Shown here: positions 1 through 9,493 of the stretch, in pieces
How the letters are laid out: each line of letters starts with the position of its first letter
Numbering within the stretch: position 1 is the first letter of the stretch
From: Tardiphaga sp. 709
GTDB lineage: Bacteria; Pseudomonadota; Alphaproteobacteria; Rhizobiales; Xanthobacteraceae
Reading direction: 5' to 3'
Length of the DNA stretch: 64,000 bases
NCBI RefSeq assembly: GCF_032401055.1
Contig: NZ_CP135529.1
Coordinates: forward strand, 2,604,001-2,668,000
Notes under the pieces: generated by a model
What the model was told of the DNA's origin: nothing
Seen by the model: the letters and a program-made list of their open reading frames with translations, nothing else
Databases searched by the model: none
Program-made: the position numbers and the translations under genes

Positions 1-996
1 CGGCGGCAGCAGATACAGCAGTTGCATCAGCGTTTGCGAGACCAACCACGGATCGCGCCACAACAGGATAAACTCCTTGCGACGCAAGGCGTTACGCCGG
101 GATCCCGTCCGGAACGGTCTTGCGACTTTCTTCCGACCAACTTGCGCCAATGGCACGGCACTGGCCACGTAGTTGCTGAATCGCGGCGAGAAGATCGCCA
201 TCGTGATGCCAAGCAGGATCAACCCGGCCGCCAGCAGCGGCACCAGTGCTGCGATATCGCCGAGCATCGCGCGCGCGGGCCACCACACCACGCTGTCCGC
301 CGCCGGCGCAAAGGCGGCTGCGGCATCGGAGGTCAGCACGGCAAAACGCGACAGCGTGCCGTAAGAGAGAATCGCCGCAACCTGCAATGCGATGACGAAG
401 CCTGCGCCCGTAACCGCAGAAATAATCTGCGCGACCAGTCGTGTCTTCGCGGGACCGCAAAGCTGAAACAGTCCGACGGTGATGGCGATGGCGCACGCCG
501 ATGCGGACAGGCCCATCGCGATGACGACGGCATAGGCGGAGAACCAGCGTGCGCCGCCGCCGATCACCAGCACGTTGACAAAAGGCGTCGCCAGCAACAT
601 CGCCATCAGCGTCACCGTCAATGCGATGGCCGCGATGCGAACGGAGAACAGGTTGGTGAGCGGTGCCGGCGACGACATGATGAGATCGAGATCGGCGCGC
701 GCATAAAACACGCGGGTGACGGACTCGATCGCCTGCGACAGAACGAGCGCCCAGGCGAGGAAGATACTCGCAGTGATAACAATCGCCGTCGATTGATCGA
801 GCGGCGTCTGCACATCTGCGAAACGGCCGACCACCGCATAGGCCGGCAAATGCAGGAAGATCACGAAGACAATCAGCAGAAGCGAAATGCTGCGCGGACG
901 CCAGCGACGGCCCGCTGTGAGCATGCCCAGCATCTCTCGCCATGCCAGCCGGACTTCATGGCCGGCAAACCACATCACGCTGGCGGATGGCGTCAT
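1..996 (-). CDS. ABC-2 type transporter permease, partial (3' end outside window)
   Basis: This gene runs off the left edge, so 332 codons are visible and there is no stop. Translating the minus strand from the ATG at 996 gives long hydrophobic stretches alternating with short basic loops, as expected for an inner-membrane exporter permease; at least five or six membrane segments are visible. The start overlaps the stop of the upstream ATPase by 4 bp (ATGA), which indicates translational coupling and a two-gene exporter operon. The substrate cannot be told from sequence. Overlapping open frames on both strands at 22-1071 and 92-943 are shadows of it. Confidence 0.75.
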   Translation of the reverse strand, partial: MTPSASVMWFAGHEVRLAWREMLGMLTAGRRWRPRSISLLLIVFVIFLHLPAYAVVGRFADVQTPLDQSTAIVITASIFLAWALVLSQAIESVTRVFYARADLDLIMSSPAPLTNLFSVRIAAIALTVTLMAMLLATPFVNVLVIGGGARWFSAYAVVIAMGLSASACAIAITVGLFQLCGPAKTRLVAQIISAVTGAGFVIALQVAAILSYGTLSRFAVLTSDAAAAFAPAADSVVWWPARAMLGDIAALVPLLAAGLILLGITMAIFSPRFSNYVASAVPLAQVGRKKVARPFRTGSRRNALRRKEFILLWRDPWLVSQTLMQLLYLLPP

Positions 997-1745
997 GCGG
1001 CGACCGGTGCGCCGTCCACCAGCGCCACGAACATGTCTTCGAGGCTGGTGTCGCCCTGTCCGTTCTGCTGACGCAATTCGGCAAGCGTACCTTCGGCGAT
1101 GAGCCTGCCCGCAGCGATCACGCCGATCCGGTCAGCCATGCGCTCGGCGACTTCGAGAATATGCGTGGTCATGATCACTGTGCAGCCGGAGCGCACGCGA
1201 TCCTGCAACAGGCCTTTGACATGACGCGCCGACACGGCATCGAGCCCGGTCAAAGGTTCGTCGAGAATGATCAGCCGGGGCTCATGCACCAGCGCGCCGG
1301 CCAGCGCCACCTTCTGGCGCGTCCCCTTGGAGAAGCCTTCGCATCGCTCATGCAGATGTGGACCAAGGCCTAGCGATGCCAACAATCCGTGCGACGTGCT
1401 CTCTGCCGTTTCAGCATCGCAGCCCCATAGACCGGCAACGAATTCGAGATATTCGAGCGGCGTCAGCTTGTCATAGATCATCGGCTCGTCGGAGACCCAG
1501 GCCATGATCTGCTTTGCCGCAACGGGATCGGCGAGCGCGTCGATACCAAGTATCGACACCGATCCTGCATCGGGGCGCAGCAATCCAGCGACCATGCGCA
1601 ATGTCGTCGTCTTGCCGGCTCCGTTGGCACCCAGGAGCGCATAGAACTCGCCAGCACGAACCGTAAGATCGAGTCCGTCGACAGCTGGCCGATCGAAACG
1701 TTTCGTTAACCCTCGCAATTCGAGGGCAGCGTGTGTTGCGGACAT
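993..1745 (-). CDS. ABC transporter ATP-binding protein (exporter type)
   Basis: A 250-residue nucleotide-binding subunit that would power the permease encoded directly downstream. Walker A is GANGAGKTT, Walker B is LIILDEPLTGLD, and the switch histidine lies in MTTHILE. The signature is the variant FSKGTRQK rather than LSGGQ, which is common in ABC-2 (CcmA/NatA-like) exporters. I chose the ATG at 1745 because the ABC domain begins about ten residues later; an upstream in-frame ATG at 1835 would add 30 residues with no family resemblance. The gene diverges from the Crp/Fnr gene at 2005. The exported compound is unknown. Confidence 0.88.
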   Translation of the reverse strand: MSATHAALELRGLTKRFDRPAVDGLDLTVRAGEFYALLGANGAGKTTTLRMVAGLLRPDAGSVSILGIDALADPVAAKQIMAWVSDEPMIYDKLTPLEYLEFVAGLWGCDAETAESTSHGLLASLGLGPHLHERCEGFSKGTRQKVALAGALVHEPRLIILDEPLTGLDAVSARHVKGLLQDRVRSGCTVIMTTHILEVAERMADRIGVIAAGRLIAEGTLAELRQQNGQGDTSLEDMFVALVDGAPVAA

Positions 1746-1865
1746 GACAGACGATCTGCGCGTTAAGTTGCGTAGCAACATGGAGGGAAGTTGTTTCAGG
1801 GCAGTGAATCCGATGACGTAACTACGCCGCGTCACGCGCCTGGTGGTATCTATGTGCGCATCGGC

Positions 1866-1883
1866 ATTGATGACCCCATCAAT
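1866..1883. promoter_or_regulatory. perfect inverted repeat in a divergent promoter region
   Basis: ATTGATG, a four-base spacer ACCC, then CATCAAT form a perfect 7-bp inverted repeat. It lies midway between the divergent ABC ATPase (start 1745) and Crp/Fnr (start 2005) genes. The half-sites resemble FNR/FixK half-sites, but the spacing is TTGA-N8-TCAA rather than N6, so it is not a standard box. It could be an operator for the adjacent Crp/Fnr protein; that is inference. Confidence 0.4.
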
Positions 1884-2004
1884 CCTCCCGCCTACGCATG
1901 TGCGTTTGTGATCTATGCCGGCAATTTAACTAGATCTGACGGGAACAATACAACCCTGAATAGATTTACGCTGACCTGCAAAGATCGATCTCCGGAGATT
2001 CGCG

Positions 2005-2700
2005 ATGACACGGCTAGCTGCCTTGAAGGTCCCTGCTGTAGCCGAGTTCGATGCGCCGTATTTTCTGATCTGCCCCGGCATCGGAAAGGTTACGACCGAC
2101 TACAAGAAAAACCAGAACATCTTCTGTCAGGGTGAGACGGCAGATTCTGTTTGTTACATCCTGAGCGGGCGTATCAAGCTCACGGTCCTGTCCGAACAAG
2201 GCAAGGAAGCCGTCGTCGGCCTGCTCGAACCCGGACAATTCCTCGGTGAGGGTTGCCTGAATGGTCATCCGTTGCGCACCGTCACAACGACGGCGATGGA
2301 AGACTGCACGATTGTTACCATCAACAAGTCGGTGATGCTCGCCCATCTGCGCGATGAGCCGGCTTTCGCAGAATTCTTCGTCGCCTATCTTCTGTCGCGC
2401 AACAACCGCATCGAAGAAGATCTGATCGATCAGTTGTTCAATTCAAGCGAGAAGCGCCTCGCGCGCCTGTTACTGATCCTCGCTCACTATGGCGAGGGAG
2501 GCGCCAGCCATCCCATCGATATCGACATCAGTCAGGAAATGCTGGCGGAGATGATCGGCACCACGCGGTCGCGCGTCAGCTTCTTCATGAACAAGTTTCG
2601 CAAGCTCGGCTTCGTCAGTTATGACGGACATATTCAGGTGCACAGGTCGCTGCTCGATGCGGCGTTTAACGAGAAGCCACATTTGCAACGTGGCATGTAG
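2005..2700 (+). CDS. Crp/Fnr family transcriptional regulator
   Basis: A 231-residue regulator with an N-terminal cyclic-nucleotide-binding-type beta-roll (about residues 25-140, including GEGCLNG) and a C-terminal winged helix with recognition region EMIGTTRSRVSFFMNKF (about 180-200). It lacks the clustered N-terminal cysteines of oxygen-sensing FNR proteins, so it is unlikely to bind an Fe-S cluster. The recognition helix has TRSRVS instead of ETVSR, so it should read a different site from the FNR homologue at 36.9 kb. GGAG precedes the ATG. A stand-alone receiver gene follows 64 bp downstream and may be co-transcribed. Effector unknown. Confidence 0.85.
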   Translation: MTRLAALKVPAVAEFDAPYFLICPGIGKVTTDYKKNQNIFCQGETADSVCYILSGRIKLTVLSEQGKEAVVGLLEPGQFLGEGCLNGHPLRTVTTTAMEDCTIVTINKSVMLAHLRDEPAFAEFFVAYLLSRNNRIEEDLIDQLFNSSEKRLARLLLILAHYGEGGASHPIDIDISQEMLAEMIGTTRSRVSFFMNKFRKLGFVSYDGHIQVHRSLLDAAFNEKPHLQRGM

Positions 2701-2764
2701 CGATGCGTGCGTAACCAGACAACCATGCTCCGCACTGGCGCGACGGCATCCAGGGGACCGGCAG

Positions 2765-3169
2765 ATGGCAAGTATCCTGATCGTCGACGATGACAAGGTC
2801 GTTCAGATCTTCACCAAATTGATGCTGGAGCGCGAAGGCCACCGCGTCACCTGCGCGAGTGACGGCCCGCGCGCGCGCCACATCCTCCGCAACGCGGATT
2901 TCGATCTGCTCATCATCGATATCTTCATGCCCGGGATGAACGGGCTGGAGACGATGAAGCTGGCGCATCAGTGCCGCCCGGAGATCCCGATCATCGTCAT
3001 GTCAGATCACGCGGCCTCACCGGCAGGCGTGTCAGCGCCCGATTTTCTCGCGATGTCCACCGAGCTCGGCGCCGTCTGTCGCCTCCAGAAGCCCCTCAAA
3101 TCGGCGGTTCTTCTCTCGCACGTGGACCGGTGCCTTGCGCCGGGGAATGGCTCGTCTCGGCTCCACTAG
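2765..3169 (+). CDS. single-domain response regulator (receiver only)
   Basis: A 134-residue CheY-like receiver with no output domain. The acidic pair lies in ILIVDDDK near residue 8, the phospho-acceptor Asp in LLIIDIFMPG near residue 57, and the conserved Lys in QKPL near residue 112. The position usually occupied by Thr/Ser is in VMSD. The ATG at 2765 starts just before the first beta strand; upstream in-frame codons overlap the end of the preceding regulator and are not conserved in character. No histidine kinase is nearby. It could feed the Crp/Fnr regulator upstream or act in motility with the chemoreceptor downstream; both are guesses from position. Confidence 0.82.
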   Translation: MASILIVDDDKVVQIFTKLMLEREGHRVTCASDGPRARHILRNADFDLLIIDIFMPGMNGLETMKLAHQCRPEIPIIVMSDHAASPAGVSAPDFLAMSTELGAVCRLQKPLKSAVLLSHVDRCLAPGNGSSRLH

Positions 3170-3363
3170 TATCGTCGCACATTCGATCACGACTGATGCT
3201 GGCATCGCCCGAAGCCAAAATCTGCTGCGGCATAATGGAATCATGATACCAGGATACCTACACAGCAGAGGTAATTAAGGGCTCCTTCACTCGGCTTCCC
3301 TATTTTCACGTGGAATTTCAGTGCCGCAGCAAAATTGCTTGTCGCGGTCCAAGGGGCACGTCG

Positions 3364-5331
3364 ATGCAAGCACTCAATTCTATTTCGGCACGTATGATTG
3401 TCGCCATCACGCTCGTCGCTGCCGGATCGTGCGGCGCGCTCGCTGCCTTCAGCATGTGGCAGCAACAGGCGATCATCGACACGGCCCTTACGCGCGAAGC
3501 GCATGACGACTACGCCAATCTCACGGCAGCGCTGAACGCAGAGACTCGCACGGTTCTGGCCGTCGCCGAAACCATGGCGTCGAGCCAGACCTCCAAGGAT
3601 GCGCTGAAAGCCAATGACCGCGAGCGGATGATCGGAAGCCTCAAGGAAGCGCATCAACTGATCAAGCCGCGCGGCATCGAGTTGATCTCCATCCAGGTTC
3701 CGCCGGCCGTAACGTTTGCCCGTGTGCACAATCCCGGCACCTTCGGCGACAATGTCGGCGAACGCCGCAAGATGGTCGTTCAGGGACAGTCGAGCCGGAA
3801 GCCTGTTGGCGGCATCGAGCCTGGTCGCGACGCGCTCAACGTCTTCGGCGTCGTTCCCATCATGGACGGCACCACACTGCTCGGCACGATGGATGTCGGC
3901 GCCCCCTTCGGCAAGACTTTCGTCGAAAGCATGAAGGCACGTTTCAAGGTTGACGTCGGCATTCATCAGATCGACGGCCAGAACAACAAGGTCATGACCC
4001 TGGCATCGACCTTGACGTCGACGGCACCCGACGCTGCGTTGCTCCGGCGCGCGCTCGGAGGGGAAATCGTCACGCAATATGGCGAACTCAACAACAAGCC
4101 GGTCGCAACCACCTTCGGCGCGATCAAGAGTTTCTCCGGCGACAACGTCGCCGTGTTCGAAATCACCCGCGATACCAGCAGCTATCAAAGCCTGATGCGC
4201 TCGTCGCTCAACTGGCTCGGCATCATTTCTGCCTGCGTGCTGCTGCTCGCGGGCGCCATCGCCACCTGGATGGGACGCTCCATGGCGAAGCCCATCCGCG
4301 CGCTCGAAACCGCCATGCGCACGATCGCCGGCGGCAACCACACGGTTGCCGTGCCGGGTGCAGGCCGCAAGGATGAGATCGGCTCGATGGCCGGCGCTGT
4401 CGAAATCTTCAAGACCGGTCTCATTGAAACCGAACAGCTGCGCGCCGCGCAGGAAGAACAGCGCGAGCGCGCCCAGAACGATCGCCGCGACACCATGAAT
4501 GCTCTCGCCTCGCGCTTCGAGGGCAGCGTTGGTACCGTAGTCACCGCCGTCGGTTCGGCTGCCGGCGAACTCCGCAACACCGCGCAATCGATGGCGGCCA
4601 CCGCCGAGGAATCGACCCGGCAGACCGCAGCCGTCGCGGCAGCGTCCGAGGAGGCCACGCAGAGCGCTCAGGCGGTCGCCGCTGCTATCGAGGAGCTCAA
4701 CGCCTCAATCAGCGAGATCGCACAGCAGGTCAACGAATCTGCCCGCGTCGCCGGCGATGCGGTGTCGCAAGCGAACGTCACCAATAGCGAAGTGCAGAGC
4801 CTCGCGGAGGCGGCACAGAAGATCGGCGACGTCGTCAAGCTGATCAGCGAGATCGCTGCGCAGACCAACCTGCTCGCACTCAACGCCACCATCGAAGCGG
4901 CCCGCGCAGGTGAAGCCGGCCGCGGCTTCGCCGTCGTCGCTTCCGAAGTGAAAGCACTGGCTACCCAGACGTCGAAGGCAACGGACGAAATCTCGGCACA
5001 GGTCGGCGCGATTCAGAACGCCACGAAGCTCTCGGTGGGTTCGATCCAGAGCATCACCTCGACCATCGGCCGCGTCAGCGAGATCGCAAGCGCCATCGCC
5101 GCCGCCGTCGAGGAACAGGGCGCAGCCACGCTCGAAATCGCCCGCAACGTCGCCGAAGCCGCCCGCGGCACCGGCGAGGTCTCGCAAAACATTGCCGGCG
5201 TCAATGACGCCGCCCGCGAGACCGGCCTCGCCGCGTCGCGCGTGGTGGAATCGGCCGCGGACCTGTCACGCAACGGCGAAGACCTCCGCACGCAGGTCGA
5301 TGTGTTCCTGCGCGAAGTGCGGGCGGCCTAA
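3364..5331 (+). CDS. methyl-accepting chemotaxis protein with periplasmic Cache-type sensor
   Basis: A 655-residue transmembrane chemoreceptor. TM1 lies at about residues 10-30, followed by a periplasmic region of roughly 250 residues with Cache-like character ([28 protein letters not shown]). TM2 is at about 283-305, then a HAMP linker ending near [17 protein letters not shown], and a long coiled-coil signalling domain whose hairpin tip reads [20 protein letters not shown]. It would pass ligand binding to CheA/CheW. The ATG at 3364 follows AAGGGG at good spacing; a GTG at 3310 would add residues in front of TM1. No che genes are nearby, so it is an orphan receptor. Ligand unknown. Confidence 0.93.
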   Translation: MQALNSISARMIVAITLVAAGSCGALAAFSMWQQQAIIDTALTREAHDDYANLTAALNAETRTVLAVAETMASSQTSKDALKANDRERMIGSLKEAHQLIKPRGIELISIQVPPAVTFARVHNPGTFGDNVGERRKMVVQGQSSRKPVGGIEPGRDALNVFGVVPIMDGTTLLGTMDVGAPFGKTFVESMKARFKVDVGIHQIDGQNNKVMTLASTLTSTAPDAALLRRALGGEIVTQYGELNNKPVATTFGAIKSFSGDNVAVFEITRDTSSYQSLMRSSLNWLGIISACVLLLAGAIATWMGRSMAKPIRALETAMRTIAGGNHTVAVPGAGRKDEIGSMAGAVEIFKTGLIETEQLRAAQEEQRERAQNDRRDTMNALASRFEGSVGTVVTAVGSAAGELRNTAQSMAATAEESTRQTAAVAAASEEATQSAQAVAAAIEELNASISEIAQQVNESARVAGDAVSQANVTNSEVQSLAEAAQKIGDVVKLISEIAAQTNLLALNATIEAARAGEAGRGFAVVASEVKALATQTSKATDEISAQVGAIQNATKLSVGSIQSITSTIGRVSEIASAIAAAVEEQGAATLEIARNVAEAARGTGEVSQNIAGVNDAARETGLAASRVVESAADLSRNGEDLRTQVDVFLREVRAA

Positions 5332-5421
5332 TTCTTCCAGCGGCGCGCTTCGGCACGCCGCTCTTCCATTGCGAACAAAGCGGGAATCAGCGAGCGTGAT
5401 TCGTCACCTCGGATACATGCC

Positions 5422-7500
5422 TTGCTCGCTCAAGCCTCTTATCTCGACGCCCTCAATCCAGAACAACGCCGTGCCGTCGAGCATGGCGTGTTCCCGCAGG
5501 GGAACAGCATCACGTCTGCTCCGCTGTTGGTCATCGCCGGTGCCGGTTCCGGCAAGACCAACACCCTCGCACACCGCGTCGCGCATCTGATCGTCAATGG
5601 CGCCGATCCGCGCCGCATCCTGCTGATGACCTTCTCGCGGCGCGCGGCCAGCGAAATGAGCCGCCGCGTCGAACGCATCGCGCGCAAGGTGATGGGCGAC
5701 AATGCCGGCGTCATGACCGACGCACTGGCCTGGGCCGGCACCTTTCACGGCATTGGCGCGCGACTCCTGCGGGACTATGCCGAACAGATCGGACTCGATC
5801 CTGCATTCACCATTCACGACCGCGAGGATTCCGCCGACCTGATGAATCTGGTCCGGCACGAACTCGGCTTCTCCAAAACCGAGACGCGTTTTCCGACCAA
5901 GGGCACGTGCCTCGCGATCTACTCCCGCTGCGTCAATTCCGAGACCGAGCTCGATCACGTGCTGGGCGCCTCCTATCCGTGGTGCGCGGCATGGTCGGCC
6001 GAGCTGCGCGAGCTGTTCGCCGGCTATGTCGAAGCCAAGCAGAAGCAGAACGTGCTCGATTACGACGACCTGCTGCTGTACTGGGCGCAGATGGCGAGCG
6101 AACCGCTACTGGCTAGCGATATCGGCGGTCGCTTCGATCACGTGCTCGTGGACGAATATCAGGACACCAATCGCCTGCAATCGGCGATCCTGATGGCTTT
6201 GAAGCCCAACGGGGCGGGCCTCACCGTCGTCGGCGACGACGCGCAGTCGATCTATTCGTTTCGCGCCGCCACAGTGCGCAACATTCTCGATTTCCCCAGG
6301 CAGTTCAGTCCACCCGCGCAAATCATCACGCTCGACCGCAACTATCGATCCACGCAACCGATCCTGGCAGCGGCCAATGGCGTGATCGATCTCGCGCGCG
6401 AGCGCTTCACCAAAAATCTCTGGACCGATCGCGTCTCCTCCGCCAAGCCGCAACTCGTCACCATCCGGGACGAGACCGATCAGGCCCGCGCCATCGTTGC
6501 GCGTGTGCTCGACAATCGCGAAGGCGGCATGAAGCTAAAGGAACAGGCCGTGCTGTTCCGGACGTCGTCGCATAGCGGGTCGCTTGAGGTAGAGCTGACG
6601 CGGCGGAACATTCCATTCGTCAAATTCGGCGGACTCAAGTTTCTCGATGCCGCGCATGTCAAGGACATCCTGGCGCTGCTGCGTTTCGTCGAAAACCCGC
6701 GCGACCGGGTTGCCGGTTTCCGCCTGATGCAATTGCTGCCCGGTGTGGGACCTGCATCGGCGCAGCGTGCGCTGGATCACATGATCGCAGCGCCCGATCC
6801 GATCGACGCCCTTGTTCACGCACCGGCTCCGCCGCGCGCGGCCGCCGACTGGCGCGACTTTGTCGAGGTCATCAGTGAAATCAAATCAGGCCGTGCCGGC
6901 TGGCCCGCCGAACTGGAACTGGCGCGGCGCTGGTACGAGCCGCATCTCGATCGCATTCACGAGGATCCGCTGGCGCGCCGCGCCGATCTGATCCAGCTCG
7001 AGCAGATCGCGTCAGGCTATCCGTCGCGAGAACGTTTTCTCACCGAACTCACGCTCGACCCACCGGACGCGACCAGCGATCAGTCTGGCGTGCCATTGCT
7101 CGACGAGGACTATCTGATCCTTTCGACCATCCACTCCGCCAAGGGGCAGGAATGGAAATCGGTCTATGTGCTGAATGTGGTCGATGGGTGCATGCCGTCG
7201 GATTTGGGCACCGGCACATCCGCCGAGATCGAGGAGGAGCGCCGGTTACTCTACGTGGCGATGACGCGCGCCAAGGACGATCTGCACCTGATGGTGCCGC
7301 AGCGCTTCTTCACCCATGGCCAGCACGCGCAAGGCGACCGCCATGTCTATGCGTCGCGCACGCGTTTCATACCCGAAGCGCTGCTCCACCTGTTCGAACG
7401 CACGACCTGGCCACAGGTCGCGGCAGTCGATCCGGCGCGTGCGGCCGCGCAGGGTGTGCGCATGGACATCAATTCCCGCATGCGCGCGATCTGGCGCTAA
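5422..7500 (+). CDS. UvrD/Rep/PcrA-like ATP-dependent DNA helicase (SF1A)
   Basis: A 692-residue superfamily 1 helicase. Visible motifs in order: motif I GAGSGKTNT (about residue 40), Ia near LLMTFSRRAASEM, motif II VLVDEYQDTN, motif III GDDAQSIYSFRAA, motif IV LDRNYRST, motif V STIHSAKGQEWKSVYV and motif VI LLYVAMTRAKDDLHL. The length is close to PcrA/UvrD but the C-terminal arm is short. It probably acts in DNA repair or replication-fork processing. The only good in-frame start is TTG at 5422, directly followed by the N-terminal LNPEQRRAVEH motif. The gene stands alone; the LysR gene downstream is convergent, 6 bp away. Confidence 0.9.
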   Translation: MLAQASYLDALNPEQRRAVEHGVFPQGNSITSAPLLVIAGAGSGKTNTLAHRVAHLIVNGADPRRILLMTFSRRAASEMSRRVERIARKVMGDNAGVMTDALAWAGTFHGIGARLLRDYAEQIGLDPAFTIHDREDSADLMNLVRHELGFSKTETRFPTKGTCLAIYSRCVNSETELDHVLGASYPWCAAWSAELRELFAGYVEAKQKQNVLDYDDLLLYWAQMASEPLLASDIGGRFDHVLVDEYQDTNRLQSAILMALKPNGAGLTVVGDDAQSIYSFRAATVRNILDFPRQFSPPAQIITLDRNYRSTQPILAAANGVIDLARERFTKNLWTDRVSSAKPQLVTIRDETDQARAIVARVLDNREGGMKLKEQAVLFRTSSHSGSLEVELTRRNIPFVKFGGLKFLDAAHVKDILALLRFVENPRDRVAGFRLMQLLPGVGPASAQRALDHMIAAPDPIDALVHAPAPPRAAADWRDFVEVISEIKSGRAGWPAELELARRWYEPHLDRIHEDPLARRADLIQLEQIASGYPSRERFLTELTLDPPDATSDQSGVPLLDEDYLILSTIHSAKGQEWKSVYVLNVVDGCMPSDLGTGTSAEIEEERRLLYVAMTRAKDDLHLMVPQRFFTHGQHAQGDRHVYASRTRFIPEALLHLFERTTWPQVAAVDPARAAAQGVRMDINSRMRAIWR

Positions 7501-7506
7501 TTCGCC

Positions 7507-8424
7507 CTACGTTTTGAGTTGCTTGTCCCACTCGGGCACGCCGCTGAAGCGCGCCACCAGGAAGTCGATGAACAGCCGCACCTTCACGGCGAGATGCCGC
7601 GTCGGTGGATAGATCGCATAGAGCGTCAACGGCGGCGCCTTGTAGGCACTGAGCACACCGCGCAGAGATCCTGCACGTAATGCATCGCCGGCAATGAAGG
7701 TCGGCAGCAGCGCGACTCCCCTGCTTTTGATGGCGGCATCGCGCAGCACCTCGGCATTGTTGACGCAGAGCGTCCAGCTCGGCTGGATCCAGTGATCGTC
7801 ACCATTCTTGCCCGTGAGCTTCCATTGATTGCCCGTGAGCAGGAAGCCGTAAGTCAGAAGTGCGTGGCTGCGCAGGTCTTCCGGCAGCTTTGGCGTACCG
7901 TGCTGCCTGAGATAATCCGGCGATGCACAGACGACGCGATCAATGGCGACGATCTTGCGCGCAATGAGGCTGGATGATTCCAGATCGGCGATACGCAGCG
8001 TGACATCGAAGCCACCCTGCATCGGATCGACCTGATCGTCCGAGAGTACGAGCTGAATTTGCAGCTCCGGACATTGCGCCATGAAGTCGGCGATGGCCGG
8101 CCCGAGTTGCAGCGTGCCGAATGACATCGGCGCATTGACGCGCAGCAATCCGCGCGGCGTCGATTGCGCCTGCGCCACCGCCTGATCGGCGGCATCCAGA
8201 TCGGCCAGAATGGTCAGCGCGCGTTCGAAATAGGCCTGGCCATTCTCGGTCGCGCTGGCGTGACGCGTGGTGCGGTTGAGCAATTGCACGCCAAGGTCCT
8301 GTTCGAGCTCGCCGACATATTTGGAGATCGCCGAACGCGACAGCCGCAGTTGCCGCCCAGCCTCGGAGAAACTGCCGAGTTCGACGACTTTGACGAAGGC
8401 GCGCAGGCTGTTGAGCTTGTCCAT
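7507..8424 (-). CDS. LysR family transcriptional regulator (CrgA/AaeR-like)
   Basis: A 305-residue LysR regulator: winged HTH at residues 1-60 (SFSEAGRQLRLSRSAISKYV), linker helix, then a periplasmic-binding-protein-like effector domain. The ATG at 8424 is preferred over 8430 because AGGA sits six bases before it. It diverges from the dioxygenase/hydrolase operon starting at 8552, with an 8-bp perfect palindrome in between, so it most likely controls that operon and itself. By analogy with quinone-responsive regulators that govern Mhq genes, the inducer may be a quinone or catechol-like electrophile; this is inference. Confidence 0.87.
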   Translation of the reverse strand: MDKLNSLRAFVKVVELGSFSEAGRQLRLSRSAISKYVGELEQDLGVQLLNRTTRHASATENGQAYFERALTILADLDAADQAVAQAQSTPRGLLRVNAPMSFGTLQLGPAIADFMAQCPELQIQLVLSDDQVDPMQGGFDVTLRIADLESSSLIARKIVAIDRVVCASPDYLRQHGTPKLPEDLRSHALLTYGFLLTGNQWKLTGKNGDDHWIQPSWTLCVNNAEVLRDAAIKSRGVALLPTFIAGDALRAGSLRGVLSAYKAPPLTLYAIYPPTRHLAVKVRLFIDFLVARFSGVPEWDKQLKT

Positions 8425-8433
8425 GGGCATTCC

Positions 8434-8460
8434 TGACTGTCACCAATTCATAGACAGTCA
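8434..8460. promoter_or_regulatory. LysR-type operator palindrome
   Basis: TGACTGTC and GACAGTCA are perfect 8-bp inverted arms separated by 11 bases. The element sits ten bases upstream of the LysR start and about 92 bases upstream of the divergent dioxygenase start, the usual position of a LysR recognition site that gives autorepression and target activation. Confidence 0.6.
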
Positions 8461-8551
8461 TGTCACAAATAGCCAGATTGTCTTTGATTGGGGATCGCCC
8501 AATTATCCAGGCAACGGAAGACGAGACGCCTTCCCAACCAGGAGACAGACC

Positions 8552-9493
8552 ATGTCAGGCATCCACCATGTGACCGCAATCGCCGGTAACGCCTTGCGGA
8601 ATTTCGACTTTTACACCCGCGCGCTGGGCATGCGCTTCGTCAAGAAGACCGTCAATTTTGACGATCCGGGCACCTACCACTTCTATTACGGCGATGAGAC
8701 CGGCAAGCCGGGCACCATCCTGACCTTCTTCCCGTGGGAGCATGCCGCGCCCGGCCGCGGCGGTGTCGGCCAGACCCAGCAGACCTCGTTCCGGGTCCCT
8801 GCCCGCTCGCTCGGCTACTGGACGCATCGCTTCATCGAGAAGGGTATTGCCCATGAGGCGCTCGAAAAGCGCTTCGGCGAAGCCGTACTGCCCTTCACCG
8901 ATCCGGACGGCATGAGCCTTGCTCTGGTCGGCGTTGCCGGCGCGGAGAACGAGCCCGGCTGGAGCAATGGCGACGTTCCGGCGGAGCATGCGATCCGCGG
9001 CTTCCATGGCGTGACGCTGCTGCTGGAGAAGGCCGAAAAGACCAGCGCGATCCTCACCGACGTGTTCGGCTTCAGGGAAACCGCGCGTGAAGGCTCAATC
9101 ATCCGCCTGAGCGCCGACAGCGTCGAAGGTGGCATTGTCGACATCTACGAAGCCGGTGGTTTCCTGCCGGGACGTCAGGGCCGCGGTTCGGTGCATCACG
9201 TCGCCTTCCGCGCCATCGATGATGCCGATCAGCAGGTGATGGCCAACAAGCTGGTGAAGACTCATGGCCAGCAGCCGACGGAGCAGAAGGACCGTAACTA
9301 CTTCCGCTCGGTCTATTTCCGCGAACCCGGCGGCGTGCTGTTCGAGATCGCCACCGACATCCCCGGCTTCGCCGTGGACGAGCCCGTCGAATCCCTCGGC
9401 GAGCATCTGAAGCTGCCCGCGTTCCTCGAAAAGCATCGCAGCGAGATCGAACGCGTGTTGCCGGTGCTCGATATCGAAAAGGTGGCGTCATGA
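8552..9493 (+). CDS. ring-cleaving dioxygenase, VOC family (MhqO/PcpA-like)
   Basis: A 313-residue protein made of two vicinal-oxygen-chelate modules, one beginning at GIHHVTAIAGN and one at GFHGVTLLLEK. Probable metal ligands are His near residue 5 (IHHVTA), His in VHHVAFRA and Glu in GVLFEIATD near the C terminus, the His/His/Glu set of Fe(II) extradiol dioxygenases acting on hydroquinones. The ATG at 8552 follows AGGAG at ideal spacing. It overlaps the following alpha/beta hydrolase by 4 bp, reproducing the MhqO-MhqD pairing known from quinone resistance in Firmicutes. The substrate is inferred from family and context only. Confidence 0.85.
   Translation: MSGIHHVTAIAGNALRNFDFYTRALGMRFVKKTVNFDDPGTYHFYYGDETGKPGTILTFFPWEHAAPGRGGVGQTQQTSFRVPARSLGYWTHRFIEKGIAHEALEKRFGEAVLPFTDPDGMSLALVGVAGAENEPGWSNGDVPAEHAIRGFHGVTLLLEKAEKTSAILTDVFGFRETAREGSIIRLSADSVEGGIVDIYEAGGFLPGRQGRGSVHHVAFRAIDDADQQVMANKLVKTHGQQPTEQKDRNYFRSVYFREPGGVLFEIATDIPGFAVDEPVESLGEHLKLPAFLEKHRSEIERVLPVLDIEKVAS

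Noticed and set aside
22-1071. 349-codon plus-strand ORF and 283-codon minus-strand ORF at the left edge
   Set aside because: Both are Arg/His/Asp-rich shadows of the partial ABC permease, which is in a third frame with proper membrane segments and no stop in the window.
1866-1883. ATTGATG-ACCC-CATCAAT as an FNR box
   Set aside because: Spacing between TTGA and TCAA is eight bases, not six, so it is listed only as a palindrome.
3241-4587. 448-codon minus-strand ORF opposite the chemoreceptor
   Set aside because: Antisense shadow; the plus strand encodes a complete chemoreceptor with all domains.
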